Origin: Bosea beijingensis
GTDB lineage: Bacteria; Pseudomonadota; Alphaproteobacteria; Rhizobiales; Beijerinckiaceae
DNA length: 64,000 nucleotides
Direction of reading: 5' to 3'
NCBI RefSeq assembly: GCF_030758975.1
Contig: NZ_CP132359.1
Coordinates: forward strand, 2,000,811-2,064,810
Each line of letters begins with the position of its first letter. Positions within the stretch are counted from its first letter, which is position 1. The position numbers and the translations under genes are program-made. Below, one piece after another: positions 9,013 through 18,506 of the stretch. The notes under the pieces were generated by a model. The model searched no databases and was not told where the DNA came from. It saw nothing but the letters and a program-made list of their open reading frames with translations.

Positions 9013-9807
9013 ATGGCCGAGACGCTGTCCGCTTTCATATTCTGTGCGCTCTTGAGCGGAAGCGCCATCTTCGGCGTCAAGCTGCGCGGCTGGCTTTCGG
9101 AAGAGCATCTCTCCGAGCGCACCATGGAGGCGATCCGGCTGGTGACGAGCCTGCTCGTCACCTTCGCCGCTCTCGTGCTCAGCCTGCAGCTTTCCAGTGT
9201 CAAAGGGGCTTTCGACCAGGCCTATCGTGACCGCAATGCCGATGCGGCCGGGCTCGCCCAGCTCGACGAATGCCTGCGCGGCTATGGCAGTGAGGCCGAT
9301 CCGATCCGCCTCGACCTGCGCAGCTATACCGCGGGCGTGATCGCCAGCACCTGGCCGCAGGAACCGAAACCCGCCGGCGCCTCCTATCCCGATACCGCTG
9401 CCATGGCGCGCGAAGGTGCCGATCCCGCGCTCGGCGCCCTCATCACGCGCATCGGCCGGGCGGTTAACGGCCTCGCCCCGGCGGATACGCTGCGCAGCAA
9501 TCTCGCGTCCGAGTGCCGGGTGGCCTATCAGCGGGTGCAGCAGCGGCGCTGGGCGGTGATCGAGGATGTGCGCGGCCCGGTCTCGCCGCTGTTCACCAGC
9601 GTCATGACCTTCTGGCTGATGCTGGTCTTCCTGAGCTTCGGCTTGCAGATTCCGCGCAAGCGCCTCGCGGCGATCGTGTTGGCGATCGGCATCGTCTCGA
9701 TCTCGACCGTGATGTTCGTGATCACCGATCTCGAGACGCATTATGGCGGCCTGTTCGGCATTTCCAGCACCTCGATGCGCGATGCGCTGGCGGGCATGGT
9801 GCGCTGA
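9013..9807 (+). CDS. DUF4239-like four-span membrane protein
   Basis: Membrane protein of 264 residues from this start. Two N-terminal spans (AETLSAFIFCALLSGSAIFG and the VTSLLVTFAALVLSLQL segment) precede a long soluble loop, then two C-terminal spans (MTFWLMLVFLSFGLQI and AAIVLAIGIVSISTVMFV). This topology and the GAFDQAYRDRNADAAGLAQLDE pattern resemble the DUF4239/bestrophin-like family of unknown function. An in-frame ATG at 8974 would add 13 basic residues. A TTGACA hexamer at 8936 could be a -35 element, which would leave the 8974 ATG almost leaderless and favours 9013. Confidence 0.7.
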   Translation: MAETLSAFIFCALLSGSAIFGVKLRGWLSEEHLSERTMEAIRLVTSLLVTFAALVLSLQLSSVKGAFDQAYRDRNADAAGLAQLDECLRGYGSEADPIRLDLRSYTAGVIASTWPQEPKPAGASYPDTAAMAREGADPALGALITRIGRAVNGLAPADTLRSNLASECRVAYQRVQQRRWAVIEDVRGPVSPLFTSVMTFWLMLVFLSFGLQIPRKRLAAIVLAIGIVSISTVMFVITDLETHYGGLFGISSTSMRDALAGMVR

Positions 9808-9894
9808 GGCCTCCGGGCCGTTGGCGCGGCGCTTGCCAAGAGACGCGCGATCGGGTGCGATGGCATCCGACGGTCCGAATAGGCCCGATTCAAA

Positions 9895-9913
9895 CGATAC
9901 GATCTCGATACGA
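9895..9913 (+). promoter_or_regulatory. Direct repeat CGATACGA x2 ahead of the peptide-binding protein gene
   Basis: Two copies of CGATACGA start 11 bp apart (9895 and 9906), one helical turn, and end 17 bp before the start codon at 9931. The repeat could be an operator or part of the 5' leader of the transporter operon. Only spacing and identity support this. Confidence 0.3.
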
Positions 9914-9930
9914 GACGGGGGAACGAGCAG

Positions 9931-11499
9931 ATGGTGCGTGGGATGACGGGATTGCGGTTGAGTCTGGCGTTGGCTGCGTCGGTTCTGGTGTTGGGCGCCG
10001 CGCAGGCACAGGAGCCGAAGAAGGGCGGGACGGTTCATGTCGTCGTCCAGCCCGAGCCGCCGATGCTGATGCAGGGCCTCAACCAGAACGGCCCGACCAA
10101 CATGGTCGCGGGCAACATCTACGAGTCGCTGCTGCGCTATAACGAGAAGCTCGAGCCGCAGCCTTCGCTCGCCAAGAGCTGGGAGATCTCGCCGGACGCG
10201 AAGGTCTACACCTTCAAGCTCCAGGAAAACGTCAAATGGCATGACGGCAAGCCGTTCACGGCCGATGACGTCGTCTTCACCCTCGACAAGTTCCTGCGCG
10301 AGGTCCATCCGCGCTGGCGCCCGATCGTCAATGCCCAGGTCGAGAAGATCGAGAAGGTCGACGATCTCACCGTGAAGATCACGCTGAAGCAGCCCTTCGG
10401 CCCGATGATCATGACGCAGGAGGTCGCCTCCGCGCCGATGATCCCCAAGCACATCTATGACGGCACGGATTACCGGGCGAACCCCGCCAACAACACGCCG
10501 ATCGGCACCGGCCCCTTCAAGCTCAAGGAGTGGAAGAAGGGCTCTTATATCCACCTCGTCAAGAACGAGGACTACTGGCTGAAGGGCAAGCCGAACCTCG
10601 ACGAGATCTACTGGCAGATCATTCCCGATGCAGCCGCCCGCGCCGTTGCCTATGAGACGGGCAAGGTCGACGTGCTGACCGGCGGCTCGGTCGATGTCTA
10701 CGACGTTGCACGCCTGTCGAAGCTGCCCAATACCTGCATGACGACCAAGGGCTGGGAGATGTTCGCCCCCCATGCCTGGATCACGCCCAACGTGCGCAAC
10801 GGCATTCTCGGCAACAAGCAGTTCCGCCAGGGCCTGATGTACGCCATCGATCGCGAATTCGGGAAGGACGTGGTCTGGGGCGGCCTCGGCAAGCTGCCGA
10901 CCGGGCCGATCTCGTCCAAGACCAAGTTCTATTCGGCCGATGTGCCGAAATACACCTATGACCCCGCCAGGGCGAAGGAGCTGATCAAGGCCTCCGGCTA
11001 CAAGGGCGAGACGATCAAACTGCTCAACCTGCCCTATGGCGAGACCTGGAGCCGCTGGTCCGAGGCGATCAAGCAGAACCTCGAGGATGTCGGCGTCAAG
11101 GTCACGATCGAGAACACCGACGTGCCCGGCTGGACGCAGAAGGCGTCGAACTGGGATTTCGACCTGAACTTCAACTTCCTCTACCAGCTCGGCGACCCCG
11201 CCATGGGCGTGGCGCGCTCCTACATTTCCGCCAACATCGCCAAGGGCAATCCCTTCGCCAATGTCGGCGGCTATTCCAATCCCGAGGTCGACAAGCTCTT
11301 CGCCGATGCGGCGATCGCGCCGACCGACAAGGAGCGCCAGGAGCTCTACACCAAGATCCAGAAGATCCTCGCCGACGAGTTGCCGGTGCTCTGGCTGCTG
11401 GAGATGGATTTCCCGACCATCTACCGCTGCAACGTCAAGAACCTCGTCACGACCGGCGTCGGCGTGAACGACGGCTTCCGCGACGCCTGGAAGGAGTAG
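9931..11499 (+). CDS. ABC transporter periplasmic peptide-binding protein (family 5, DppA-like)
   Basis: 522-residue extracellular binding protein that would deliver a peptide or related solute to the permeases that follow. It has a Sec signal peptide with AQA cleavage near residue 27 and the SBP family 5 body: YESLLRY, LAKSWEISPDAKVYTFKLQ, KWHDGKPFTADDVVFTLD and PIGTGPFKLKEW. A GGGGGAA ribosome-binding site precedes ATG 9931; another Met lies four codons in. It is the first gene of a SBP-permease-permease-ATPase-peptidase set. A strong hairpin after it may give it higher expression than the permeases. Confidence 0.92.
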   Translation: MVRGMTGLRLSLALAASVLVLGAAQAQEPKKGGTVHVVVQPEPPMLMQGLNQNGPTNMVAGNIYESLLRYNEKLEPQPSLAKSWEISPDAKVYTFKLQENVKWHDGKPFTADDVVFTLDKFLREVHPRWRPIVNAQVEKIEKVDDLTVKITLKQPFGPMIMTQEVASAPMIPKHIYDGTDYRANPANNTPIGTGPFKLKEWKKGSYIHLVKNEDYWLKGKPNLDEIYWQIIPDAAARAVAYETGKVDVLTGGSVDVYDVARLSKLPNTCMTTKGWEMFAPHAWITPNVRNGILGNKQFRQGLMYAIDREFGKDVVWGGLGKLPTGPISSKTKFYSADVPKYTYDPARAKELIKASGYKGETIKLLNLPYGETWSRWSEAIKQNLEDVGVKVTIENTDVPGWTQKASNWDFDLNFNFLYQLGDPAMGVARSYISANIAKGNPFANVGGYSNPEVDKLFADAAIAPTDKERQELYTKIQKILADELPVLWLLEMDFPTIYRCNVKNLVTTGVGVNDGFRDAWKE

Positions 11500-11596
11500 G
11501 GCGAGCTCGAAGGAGCGCGTCATCCCGGACGCCGCGAAGCGGCGATCCGGGATCGTATCGGGGTCGGGTTCCAGGGCCGCCCCATCCTGACGACGG

Positions 11597-11640
11597 TCCC
11601 GCGTCTGCGCGGCGGCACTTCGCGCCGCGCAGACGCGGGA
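11597..11640 (+). repeat. 18-bp perfect hairpin between binding-protein and permease genes
   Basis: Arms of 18 nt (TCCCGCGTCTGCGCGGCG and its exact complement) flank an 8-nt loop, ending 24 bp before the permease start. A GTCATCCCGGA-type repeat lies just upstream (from 11520). The position between the abundant binding protein and its permeases suggests mRNA 3'-end protection or partial termination, as described for REP elements in malE-malF. That role is inferred. Confidence 0.7.
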
Positions 11641-11664
11641 TGGCAGGCTTCACGAAAGTCCTGA

Positions 11665-12642
11665 ATGAACCTCGCGCAATTCCTCGCCGGCCGGCTCGTG
11701 AAGGGGATCATCGTCCTCTTCGCGATCGCCGTGCTGAACTTCCTGCTGATCCGTGCCGCGCCGGGCGATCCCGCGCAGGTGCTCGCTGGCGAGGCCGGCG
11801 CCGCGGATGCACAACTGCTCGAACAGTTACGCGCCCGCTTCGGCCTCGACCAGCCCTTCCTGACCCAGCTCTGGATCTATCTGAAGGGCTATCTCACCTT
11901 CGATCTCGGCTTCAGCTATCGCCAGCAGCAGCCGGTGCTCAGCCTGATCATGGAGCGCCTGCCGGCGACGCTGCTGCTGACGGGCGCGGCCTTCATCGTC
12001 TCGCTCGTCGTCGGCACGGCGATGGGTGCGCTGGCGGCGCGGCGCGCCGGCAAATGGTCGGACAGTCTGATCACCACGCTGGCGCTGGCCTTCTACGCGA
12101 CGCCGCTGTTCTGGATCGCGCTGATGAGCCAGATCGTCTTCGCGCTGAAACTCGGGCTCGTGCCGAATGTCGGCTATGAAACCATCGGCGCGAATTATAC
12201 CGGCCTCGCTCGGGCGCTCGACATCGCCCATCACCTCATCCTGCCTTCGCTGACGCTCGGCCTGTTCTTCACTGCGCTCTATGCCCGGATGATGCGGGCC
12301 TCGATGCTGGAGGTGGCGGGCGCCGATTTCGTCAAGACGGCGCGGGCCAAGGGCGTCTCGCAGGCCAGAGTCTGGCGCCGGCACGTGGCGCGCAACGCCA
12401 TCCTGCCGGTGGTGACTCTGGCCGGCCTCCAGGCCGGCCAACTCGTCGGCGGCGCGGTGCTGACCGAGACCGTCTTCGCCTGGCCCGGCATCGGCCGCCT
12501 GATGTTCGATGCGCTGGTGCAGCGCGACTACTCTGTCCTGCTCGGCGTCTTCTTCGTCTCCTCGGCGATGGTCGTCTGCTTCAATATCGCGACCGATCTG
12601 GTCTACCGGATCGTCGATCCGCGCATCGAGGCGCACGCATGA
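11665..12642 (+). CDS. ABC transporter permease, DppB-like
   Basis: 325-residue inner-membrane permease of the peptide/nickel class. It opens with FLAGRLVKGIIVLFAIAVLNFLLIRAAPGDP, the usual first-span block of DppB/OppB. The cytoplasmic EAA loop that contacts the ATPase is seen as FVKTARAKGVSQARVWRRHVARNAILPVV. It ends with a sixth span and DLVYRIVDPRIE, which is the standard ending. It pairs with the DppC-like gene at 12800, from which it is separated by a palindromic repeat. Confidence 0.92.
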   Translation: MNLAQFLAGRLVKGIIVLFAIAVLNFLLIRAAPGDPAQVLAGEAGAADAQLLEQLRARFGLDQPFLTQLWIYLKGYLTFDLGFSYRQQQPVLSLIMERLPATLLLTGAAFIVSLVVGTAMGALAARRAGKWSDSLITTLALAFYATPLFWIALMSQIVFALKLGLVPNVGYETIGANYTGLARALDIAHHLILPSLTLGLFFTALYARMMRASMLEVAGADFVKTARAKGVSQARVWRRHVARNAILPVVTLAGLQAGQLVGGAVLTETVFAWPGIGRLMFDALVQRDYSVLLGVFFVSSAMVVCFNIATDLVYRIVDPRIEAHA

Positions 12643-12665
12643 GATCTCGTCCTCCATCCAACCCG

Positions 12666-12783
12666 AGCCCTCATCCTGAGGAGCCGCGTCAGCGGCGTCT
12701 CGAAGGATGTTCCAGGAGGCTCTGGAACCATCTGGACCATCCTTCGAGACGCAGCCTGAAGGCTGCTCCTCAGGATGAGGGCT
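12666..12783. repeat. 118-bp cruciform-type inverted repeat between the two permease genes
   Basis: The outer 19-nt arms (AGCCCTCATCCTGAGGAGC at 12666 and its exact complement at 12765) and inner 15-nt arms (GCGTCTCGAAGGATG at 12695 and its complement at 12738) nest into one long hairpin. This CCTCATCCTGAGGAG / TCTCGAAGGATG element is a familiar, abundant intergenic repeat of Rhizobiales genomes, recalled and not searched. It fills almost the whole 157-bp gap and ends 16 bp before the downstream start codon. Confidence 0.85.
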
Positions 12784-12799
12784 GTGGGGAAAACGCGGC

Positions 12800-13636
12800 A
12801 TGAATTTCCTCAAGCGCTTCGTCCGCAATCGCGGCGCCGTCATCGGCATCGTCATCCTGCTCGCCGTCATCGCCTTCGCGATTCTGGCACCGACGCTCTA
12901 TCCGCAATCGCCCTGGCGCCCGGTGGCGCGGCCCTTCCTTGCGCCGTTCGTCAACGAGCGCTTCCTGCTCGGCACCGATACGCTCGGCCGCAACCTCGCC
13001 TCCGGCCTCGTCCATGGCGCGCGCGTCTCGCTGATGATCGGCGTGGTCTCGACGCTGGTTGCGCTGGTGATCGGCGTGCCGCTCGGTGCCGTCGCCGGCT
13101 ATGCCGGGGGCTTCGTCGACGATGCGCTGATGCGCTTCACCGAGTTCTTCCAGACCATTCCGTCCTTCGCGCTCGCTATCGTGTTGGTTGCGATCCTGCA
13201 GCCGCAATTGGGCTCGATCGTGCTCGCGATCGGGGTAGTCAGTTGGCCGCCGGTGGCGCGGCTGGTGCGAGGGGAGGTGCTCTCGCTCCGAAGTCGCGAG
13301 TATGTCCAGGCGGCCGTCACCATCGGCCAGTCGACGCCGCGGATCATCTTCAGCCAGGTACTGCCCAACACCATCGCGCCGATCATCGTCATGGGCTCGC
13401 TGATGATCGGCTCGGCGATCCTGCTGGAATCCTCGCTCTCCTTCCTCGGGCTGGGCGATCCCAACCTGATGAGTTGGGGCTACATGGTCGGTGCCGGCCG
13501 CACGCGCCTGCTCGACGCCTGGTGGATCTCGTTCTTCCCGGGCTTCGCGATCTTCCTGACGGTGCTCGCGCTCAATCTCGCCGGCGAGGGGCTGAACGAT
13601 GCCCTGAACCCGCGCCTCGCCAGGGGGCGGGAATGA
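12800..13636 (+). CDS. ABC transporter permease, DppC-like
   Basis: 278-residue second permease of the peptide importer. An N-terminal span (RGAVIGIVILLAVIAFAILAP) is followed by the LGTDTLGRNLASGLVHGARVSL motif of the DppC/OppC class. The EAA loop reads YVQAAVTIGQSTPRIIFSQVLPNTIAPIIV, and the protein closes with GEGLNDALNPRL. Its stop overlaps the ATPase start by ATGA. With DppB-like it forms the membrane pore. Confidence 0.92.
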   Translation: MNFLKRFVRNRGAVIGIVILLAVIAFAILAPTLYPQSPWRPVARPFLAPFVNERFLLGTDTLGRNLASGLVHGARVSLMIGVVSTLVALVIGVPLGAVAGYAGGFVDDALMRFTEFFQTIPSFALAIVLVAILQPQLGSIVLAIGVVSWPPVARLVRGEVLSLRSREYVQAAVTIGQSTPRIIFSQVLPNTIAPIIVMGSLMIGSAILLESSLSFLGLGDPNLMSWGYMVGAGRTRLLDAWWISFFPGFAIFLTVLALNLAGEGLNDALNPRLARGRE

Positions 13637-15252
13637 CGGCGCGAATGACAACGCCTGCGCTCTCCATCGAAGGGCTGACGCTGGCCTTGCCTGCGATGGC
13701 CGACCGCGCCAACGCGGTCGAGAAAGTCACGCTCGCCATCCAGCCGGGCGAGACGCTCTGCGTCGTCGGCGAATCCGGTTCCGGCAAGTCGATGATCGCC
13801 CATGCCGTGATGGGCCTCCTGCCCAAGGCGGTGAAGCCGGTCGCCGGCGCGATCAGGCTCGCGGGCCGCGACATTCTCGCCCTCGACGAGCAGGCGATGC
13901 AAGAGGTGCGCGGCCGCGAGGTCGGGATGATCTTCCAGGAGCCGATGACCTCGCTCAATCCGGTCATGCGCATCTCCGACCAGATCGTCGAGACCTTCGA
14001 GGCCCATGGCCTGCACGACAAGGCGACGCGCCGGGCTCGCGCCATAGAACTCCTGACCGAGGTCGGCCTGCCCGACCCGCCGCGCCTCGCCAAGGCCTAT
14101 CCGCACGAGCTTTCGGGCGGCCAGCGCCAGCGCGTGATGATCGCGATGGCGCTCGCGCTCGAACCCAAGCTCCTGATCGCCGACGAGCCGACGACCGCGC
14201 TCGACGTCACCACGCAAGCACAGATACTCAAGCTGATCGACAACCTGCGTCATCGCCACGGCACGGCCGTGCTCTTCATCACCCATGACATGGGCGTGGT
14301 CGCCGAGATCGCCGACCGCATCGCCGTGCTGGAGAAGGGCGTGCTGGTCGAGGAGGGCACGGCCGATCAGGTGCTCGGCTCTCCCCGCCACCCCTATACG
14401 CAGAAGCTGCTCGCCGCCGTGCCGTCGCTGACGCCGGCCGCGCTGCCGCCGCTGCCGGACACCGCGCCGGTGATCAGTGTCGAGGGGCTCGGCAAGACCT
14501 ATCGCAAGCGCTCGCTCTTCGGCGTCGCGCGCGAGGTCAAGGCGGCCGACGACATCTCCTTCGCGCTGGTTCGCGGCGAGACGCTCGGCCTCGTCGGCGA
14601 ATCCGGCTCCGGCAAGTCGACCGTCGGCCGCTGCTGCCTGCGCCTGATCGAACCTGATCGCGGCCGCATCGCGCTCGGCGACCTCGTCCTTTCCGAATTG
14701 AAGCCCGCCGAGCTGCGCCGCCAGCGGAAGCGCATCCAGATGGTCTTCCAGGACCCCTTCGCTTCGCTCAACCCGCGCCAGACGGTTGGCCGCATCATAT
14801 CGGACGGCCCCGTCGCCCATGGCACGCCGCGCAAGGAGGCGCTGGCGCGGGCGAAGGAACTGCTGGAACTCGTCGGCCTCTCCGCCAATGCGATCGACCG
14901 CTATCCGCATGAATTTTCGGGCGGCCAGCGCCAGCGCGTCGGCATCGCCCGAGCGCTCGCCCTCGAACCCGACGTGCTCGTGGCGGACGAGGCGGTCTCG
15001 GCGCTCGACGTCTCCGTGCAGGCCCAGATCCTCAAGCTGATCAAGGATATCCAGAGCCGGCTCGGCCTCGCCATCCTCTTCGTCACCCATGATCTGCGCG
15101 TCGCCGCGCAGATCTGCGACCGCATCGCGGTGATGCAGCGCGGGCGCATCGTCGAGGCAGGCCCGACCGCCGCGATCTTCGCCGACCCGCAGCACGCGTA
15201 TACGCGGCAACTGCTGGCGGCGGTGCCGGGCGGCGGGCGCTTCGGGCACTAA
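13633..15252 (+). CDS. Fused dual ATP-binding protein of the peptide ABC transporter (DppD-DppF type)
   Basis: 539-residue protein with two complete ABC ATPase domains. The first has Walker A GESGSGKS at residues 46-53, the signature LSGGQRQRV and Walker [13 protein letters not shown]. The second has its own [23 protein letters not shown] and [11 protein letters not shown]; Ala-Val in place of the usual Pro-Thr is a modest variant. Oligopeptide C-terminal extensions ([24 protein letters not shown]) follow each domain. The fusion supplies both ATPases of the transporter in one chain. The start at 13633 overlaps the permease stop. Confidence 0.93.
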   Translation: MTARMTTPALSIEGLTLALPAMADRANAVEKVTLAIQPGETLCVVGESGSGKSMIAHAVMGLLPKAVKPVAGAIRLAGRDILALDEQAMQEVRGREVGMIFQEPMTSLNPVMRISDQIVETFEAHGLHDKATRRARAIELLTEVGLPDPPRLAKAYPHELSGGQRQRVMIAMALALEPKLLIADEPTTALDVTTQAQILKLIDNLRHRHGTAVLFITHDMGVVAEIADRIAVLEKGVLVEEGTADQVLGSPRHPYTQKLLAAVPSLTPAALPPLPDTAPVISVEGLGKTYRKRSLFGVAREVKAADDISFALVRGETLGLVGESGSGKSTVGRCCLRLIEPDRGRIALGDLVLSELKPAELRRQRKRIQMVFQDPFASLNPRQTVGRIISDGPVAHGTPRKEALARAKELLELVGLSANAIDRYPHEFSGGQRQRVGIARALALEPDVLVADEAVSALDVSVQAQILKLIKDIQSRLGLAILFVTHDLRVAAQICDRIAVMQRGRIVEAGPTAAIFADPQHAYTRQLLAAVPGGGRFGH

Positions 15253-15279
15253 TAGACGACCCCCAGCCGGAGCCTGCCC

Positions 15280-16569
15280 ATGCCTCTCGATCCCGCCTTG
15301 CGCGAAAAAATCCTCGCCGCCGTCGAGGCGGGCTTCGACGAGCAGGTCGCCTATACGCAGGAACTGGTCCGTTTCGCCTCGACCCGCGGGCAGGAGCACA
15401 CGGTCCAGGATTTTATCTTCCGGGCGATGAAGCAGCGCGGCTTCATCATGGACCGCTTCGCCATGGACAGGGAGGCGATCGCGGCCCATCCGGGCGGAGC
15501 GCCTTTCTCCGATACGCATTCCGAGGCCCCGATCGTCGTCGGCATCCATCGCCCCCGCGAGGAGAAGGGCCGCTCCCTCATCCTGCAGGCCCATGTCGAC
15601 GTCGTCCCGGCCGGCCCGGCCGATCAGTGGAAGCATGCGCCCTTCGACCCCGTGATCGAAGGCGACTGGATGTATGGCCGTGGCAGCGCCGACATGAAGG
15701 CTGGCTCCGCCGCCAATCTCTTCTGCCTCGATGCACTGCGCCGCATCGGCATGCAGCCGGCGGCGACGGTCTATGTCGAATCCGTCGTCGAGGAGGAATC
15801 GACCGGCAACGGCGCGCTGATGACGCATCTGCGCGGCTATCGCGCCGAGGCAGCGCTGATCCCCGAGCCGGAATACGAGATGCTGGCGCGCGCCAATGCC
15901 GGCGTGCTCTGGTTCCAGTTCGAGGTGCGCGGCATCCCCGCCCATGTCCGCGAGATGGGCACCGGCGCCAATGCGATCGACGCCGCCTATCGGGTCGTTG
16001 GAGCGCTCCGCAAACTCGAGGAACAGTTCAATCTCGAGAAGGCCGGCCGCGAGCATTTCGAGAACGATCCGCATCCGATCAACCTGAACATCGGCAAGAT
16101 CGAGGGTGGCGACTGGGCTTCCTCCGTGCCCTGTTGGTGCCGGGTCGACTGCCGCGTCGGCCTCTATCCGGGCGTCACTGCCAAAGAGACGGCGCAGCGC
16201 ATCGAGGACTGCATTCGCGAGGCCGCGCGTGGCGATTCCTTCCTGGCGAACAACCCGCCGAAGGTCACCTTCAACGGCTTCTGGGCCGAGGGTTATGTGC
16301 TGGAGCCGGGCAGCGAGGCGGAAGCCGTGCTCGCCCGCGCCCATGAGGCGGCGCTCGGCAAGCCGCTCAAGAGCTTCATGACGGCGGCCTATCTCGATAC
16401 CCGCGTCCATGCGCTCTACGACAAGATCCCGGCGCTCTGCTACGGCCCGATGGGCGAGAACATCCACGCCTTCGACGAACGCGTCAGCCTTGCCTCTGTG
16501 AAGCGCATCACCGGTGCCATGGCGCTCTTCGTCGCCGAATGGTGCGGGCTCGAAAGCATCGAGGGGTGA
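15280..16569 (+). CDS. M20 family metallopeptidase (ArgE/DapE type)
   Basis: 429-residue dinuclear zinc amidohydrolase. Metal-site motifs are QAHVDVVP (His, then Asp two residues on), YGRGSADMKAG (bridging Asp), VVEEESTGNGA (general-base and ligand Glu) and a late GENIHAFDE with the last His. The M20 lid domain with HVREMGTGANAIDAAYRV lies between. It starts 27 bp after the ATPase gene, so it likely hydrolyses the imported peptide or N-acyl amino acid. The exact substrate is unknown. The enzyme has no signal peptide and acts in the cytoplasm. Confidence 0.9.
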   Translation: MPLDPALREKILAAVEAGFDEQVAYTQELVRFASTRGQEHTVQDFIFRAMKQRGFIMDRFAMDREAIAAHPGGAPFSDTHSEAPIVVGIHRPREEKGRSLILQAHVDVVPAGPADQWKHAPFDPVIEGDWMYGRGSADMKAGSAANLFCLDALRRIGMQPAATVYVESVVEEESTGNGALMTHLRGYRAEAALIPEPEYEMLARANAGVLWFQFEVRGIPAHVREMGTGANAIDAAYRVVGALRKLEEQFNLEKAGREHFENDPHPINLNIGKIEGGDWASSVPCWCRVDCRVGLYPGVTAKETAQRIEDCIREAARGDSFLANNPPKVTFNGFWAEGYVLEPGSEAEAVLARAHEAALGKPLKSFMTAAYLDTRVHALYDKIPALCYGPMGENIHAFDERVSLASVKRITGAMALFVAEWCGLESIEG

Positions 16570-17450
16570 GTGCGACGACGCCGGGCCGGGCCCTGCTTCT
16601 GGTCCCGCTGCTCGGGTTGCTCTGGGGCTTCAACTGGCCGGCGGTGCGGATCTCGCTGACCGAGATCGCACCCTGGACCTTGCGCGCCGCCGGCATGAGC
16701 TTCGCCGGGCTTGTGCTTGTCGGCATCGCGCTGGTGCGGGGCGTCCCGCTCGCCGTGCCGCGCGCACAGTGGCCGCGATTGGTCGTCGCCGGCTTTCTCT
16801 CGATCGCCGCCTTCAACGTGTTGCTCGCCTTCGCGCAGCTCGCCGCGCCGACCTCGCGCGCCGCGATCCTGACCTTCACCATGCCGATCTGGGCGACGCT
16901 GCTCGCGCGCTTCGTGCTGGGCGAGGTCTTCGACGGTCGGCGTCTGGCGGGGCTCGCGCTCGGCATCGCCGGCCTCGTCTGCCTCGGCCTGCCATTGATC
17001 CTGGCCGGGCAGCTTTCCTTCGGCCTGATGCTGGCGCTCTGCGCGGCGGTAAGCTGGGCCTTCGGCACGATCGTCACCAAGCGCTGGCCGGTCTCGGCCC
17101 CGGCACTGACGATCGCTGCCTGGCAACTGCTGATCGGGGGCTGCGTCGCCGGCATCGGCATGCTGGTCTTCGAAGGCGTGCCGGTGCCGAAACTCTTGTC
17201 GCAGCGCGTATTGACGGCACTGAGCTTCCACATCATCGGCGCGCAGGCGCTCGCCTATTTCCTCTGGTTCACGGTGGTGGCGCGCCTGCCAGCAGGCATA
17301 GCGAGTCTCGGCACGCTGATGGTGCCGGCGATCGGCGTGCTCGGTTCGGTGTTGCTGCTCGGCGAGCGGCCGACGGCGACCGACTGGCTTGGCCTCTGCC
17401 TCGTGATCGCCGCTTCCGGCGCGATCCTGATCCCGGCCCGTCGCGGCTGA
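16566..17450 (+). CDS. EamA/DMT family transporter
   Basis: About 294 residues with ten predicted spans in two EamA repeats, as in RhaT/YdcZ-type metabolite exporters. Repeat 1 has LLGLLWGFNWPAVRISL and repeat 2 SWAFGTIVTKRWPVS. The GTG at 16566 overlaps the peptidase stop (GTGA) and gives the standard N-terminus; an ATG at 16539 would add nine residues deep in the peptidase gene. Coupling to the peptide importer and peptidase suggests export of a surplus amino acid, which is inference. The LysR gene converges on it. Confidence 0.86.
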   Translation: MSATTPGRALLLVPLLGLLWGFNWPAVRISLTEIAPWTLRAAGMSFAGLVLVGIALVRGVPLAVPRAQWPRLVVAGFLSIAAFNVLLAFAQLAAPTSRAAILTFTMPIWATLLARFVLGEVFDGRRLAGLALGIAGLVCLGLPLILAGQLSFGLMLALCAAVSWAFGTIVTKRWPVSAPALTIAAWQLLIGGCVAGIGMLVFEGVPVPKLLSQRVLTALSFHIIGAQALAYFLWFTVVARLPAGIASLGTLMVPAIGVLGSVLLLGERPTATDWLGLCLVIAASGAILIPARRG

Positions 17451-17456
17451 CGCGGC

Positions 17457-18314
17457 TCAGCTCTGGCCGGGGATGGCATAGCGCCGCGCCAGCACCGCGC
17501 TCATCGCGCCGACGAGTTCGGCGATGAGGCCGCCCTTCTCCCAGGAATAGATCGAGACGACCATCGCCGGCTCCATGCCGAAGGGCACGTAGGGCCGGAC
17601 CCGGCGGCCGATCGTGGTCCCGATCGGAAGCAGCGAGAGGCCGAGCCCTGCCTCGACCGCCACGATGACGTTGTAGAGATTGCTGCTCGACAGCGCGATG
17701 TACCAGCGGTGCCGCTCGCGCTCGATCCGCTCGAACATCGCGTCGCGATAGAGGCCTCCGGGCGGGAAGGTCACCAATGGCAGCGGCTCCGGCCAGGACC
17801 CGGGCGCGTCGATGCTCTCGAACCAGGCCATCGCCTCGGGATAGCTGGCGCGATGGTCGGAGCTCGCGGAGGCCTCCTTGACGATGACGATATCGAATTC
17901 ACCCGCCCGGTAGCGCCGCGTCAGTTCGCGGCTCAAGCCCGCGACCACGTCGAGCCGGACTTCGCGATGCTGCCGGGTGAAGCCGGCGAAGACCTGCGCC
18001 ATGTTGCCGGTGACGATATCGTCGGGCACGCCGATGCGGATCGAAGCGGTGCCAGCGGAATCGCCGAGCATGGTCTCGGCCTCCTGCTGCAGCGTCAGGA
18101 TGCGCCGGGCATAACCGAGCAACCGCTCGCCCGAAGCCGTGGCGCGGACGGGGCGGGCGACGCGGTCGATCAAGCCGCGCCCGACAGCTTCCTCCAGCCG
18201 CGCGAGCTGTTGGCTGATGGTCGACTGCGTCATGTTCAAGCGCTCGGCCGCCTGGGTGAAGCTGCCGGTATCGGCAATCGCGACGAAGGAGCGGAGCAGG
18301 CGGGGATCGAGCAT
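17457..18314 (-). CDS. LysR family transcriptional regulator
   Basis: 285-residue LysR regulator. The winged HTH is at residues 1-60 (LLRSFVAIADTGSFTQAAERLNMTQSTISQQLARLEE), followed by a periplasmic-binding-protein-like effector domain. The stop is 6 bp from the convergent EamA gene. It is divergent from the ankyrin-protein gene (192 bp apart), which makes that gene and the deaminase-MFS genes after it plausible targets. The effector is not evident. Confidence 0.9.
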   Translation of the reverse strand: MLDPRLLRSFVAIADTGSFTQAAERLNMTQSTISQQLARLEEAVGRGLIDRVARPVRATASGERLLGYARRILTLQQEAETMLGDSAGTASIRIGVPDDIVTGNMAQVFAGFTRQHREVRLDVVAGLSRELTRRYRAGEFDIVIVKEASASSDHRASYPEAMAWFESIDAPGSWPEPLPLVTFPPGGLYRDAMFERIERERHRWYIALSSSNLYNVIVAVEAGLGLSLLPIGTTIGRRVRPYVPFGMEPAMVVSIYSWEKGGLIAELVGAMSAVLARRYAIPGQS

Positions 18315-18506
18315 CGGAGCGGGTGGTGCAGGTCTGAAGCAGGGATGCCATGCATATTCGCAAAGCGACTGGACGATATCCAGATATTTAATTTTCAGAT
18401 GGACGCCGAGGCCTTTAATTGGAGATCAAGGCAGGCTTGCTTGCCTGATCGACAGGGATGGCGCTGCGCGAGTCCGATGTCGCCCGCGCCTCCAAGGGAG
18501 ACGGAA

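Noticed and set aside
8821..11523. 900-codon open frame on the minus strand
   Set aside because: Antisense to the DUF4239-like and peptide-binding protein genes; repetitive Asp/Leu/Gly composition typical of shadow frames.
13480..16467. 995-codon open frame on the minus strand
   Set aside because: It is exactly antisense to the fused ATPase and M20 peptidase genes, has no domain, and reflects GC-rich third positions of the real genes.
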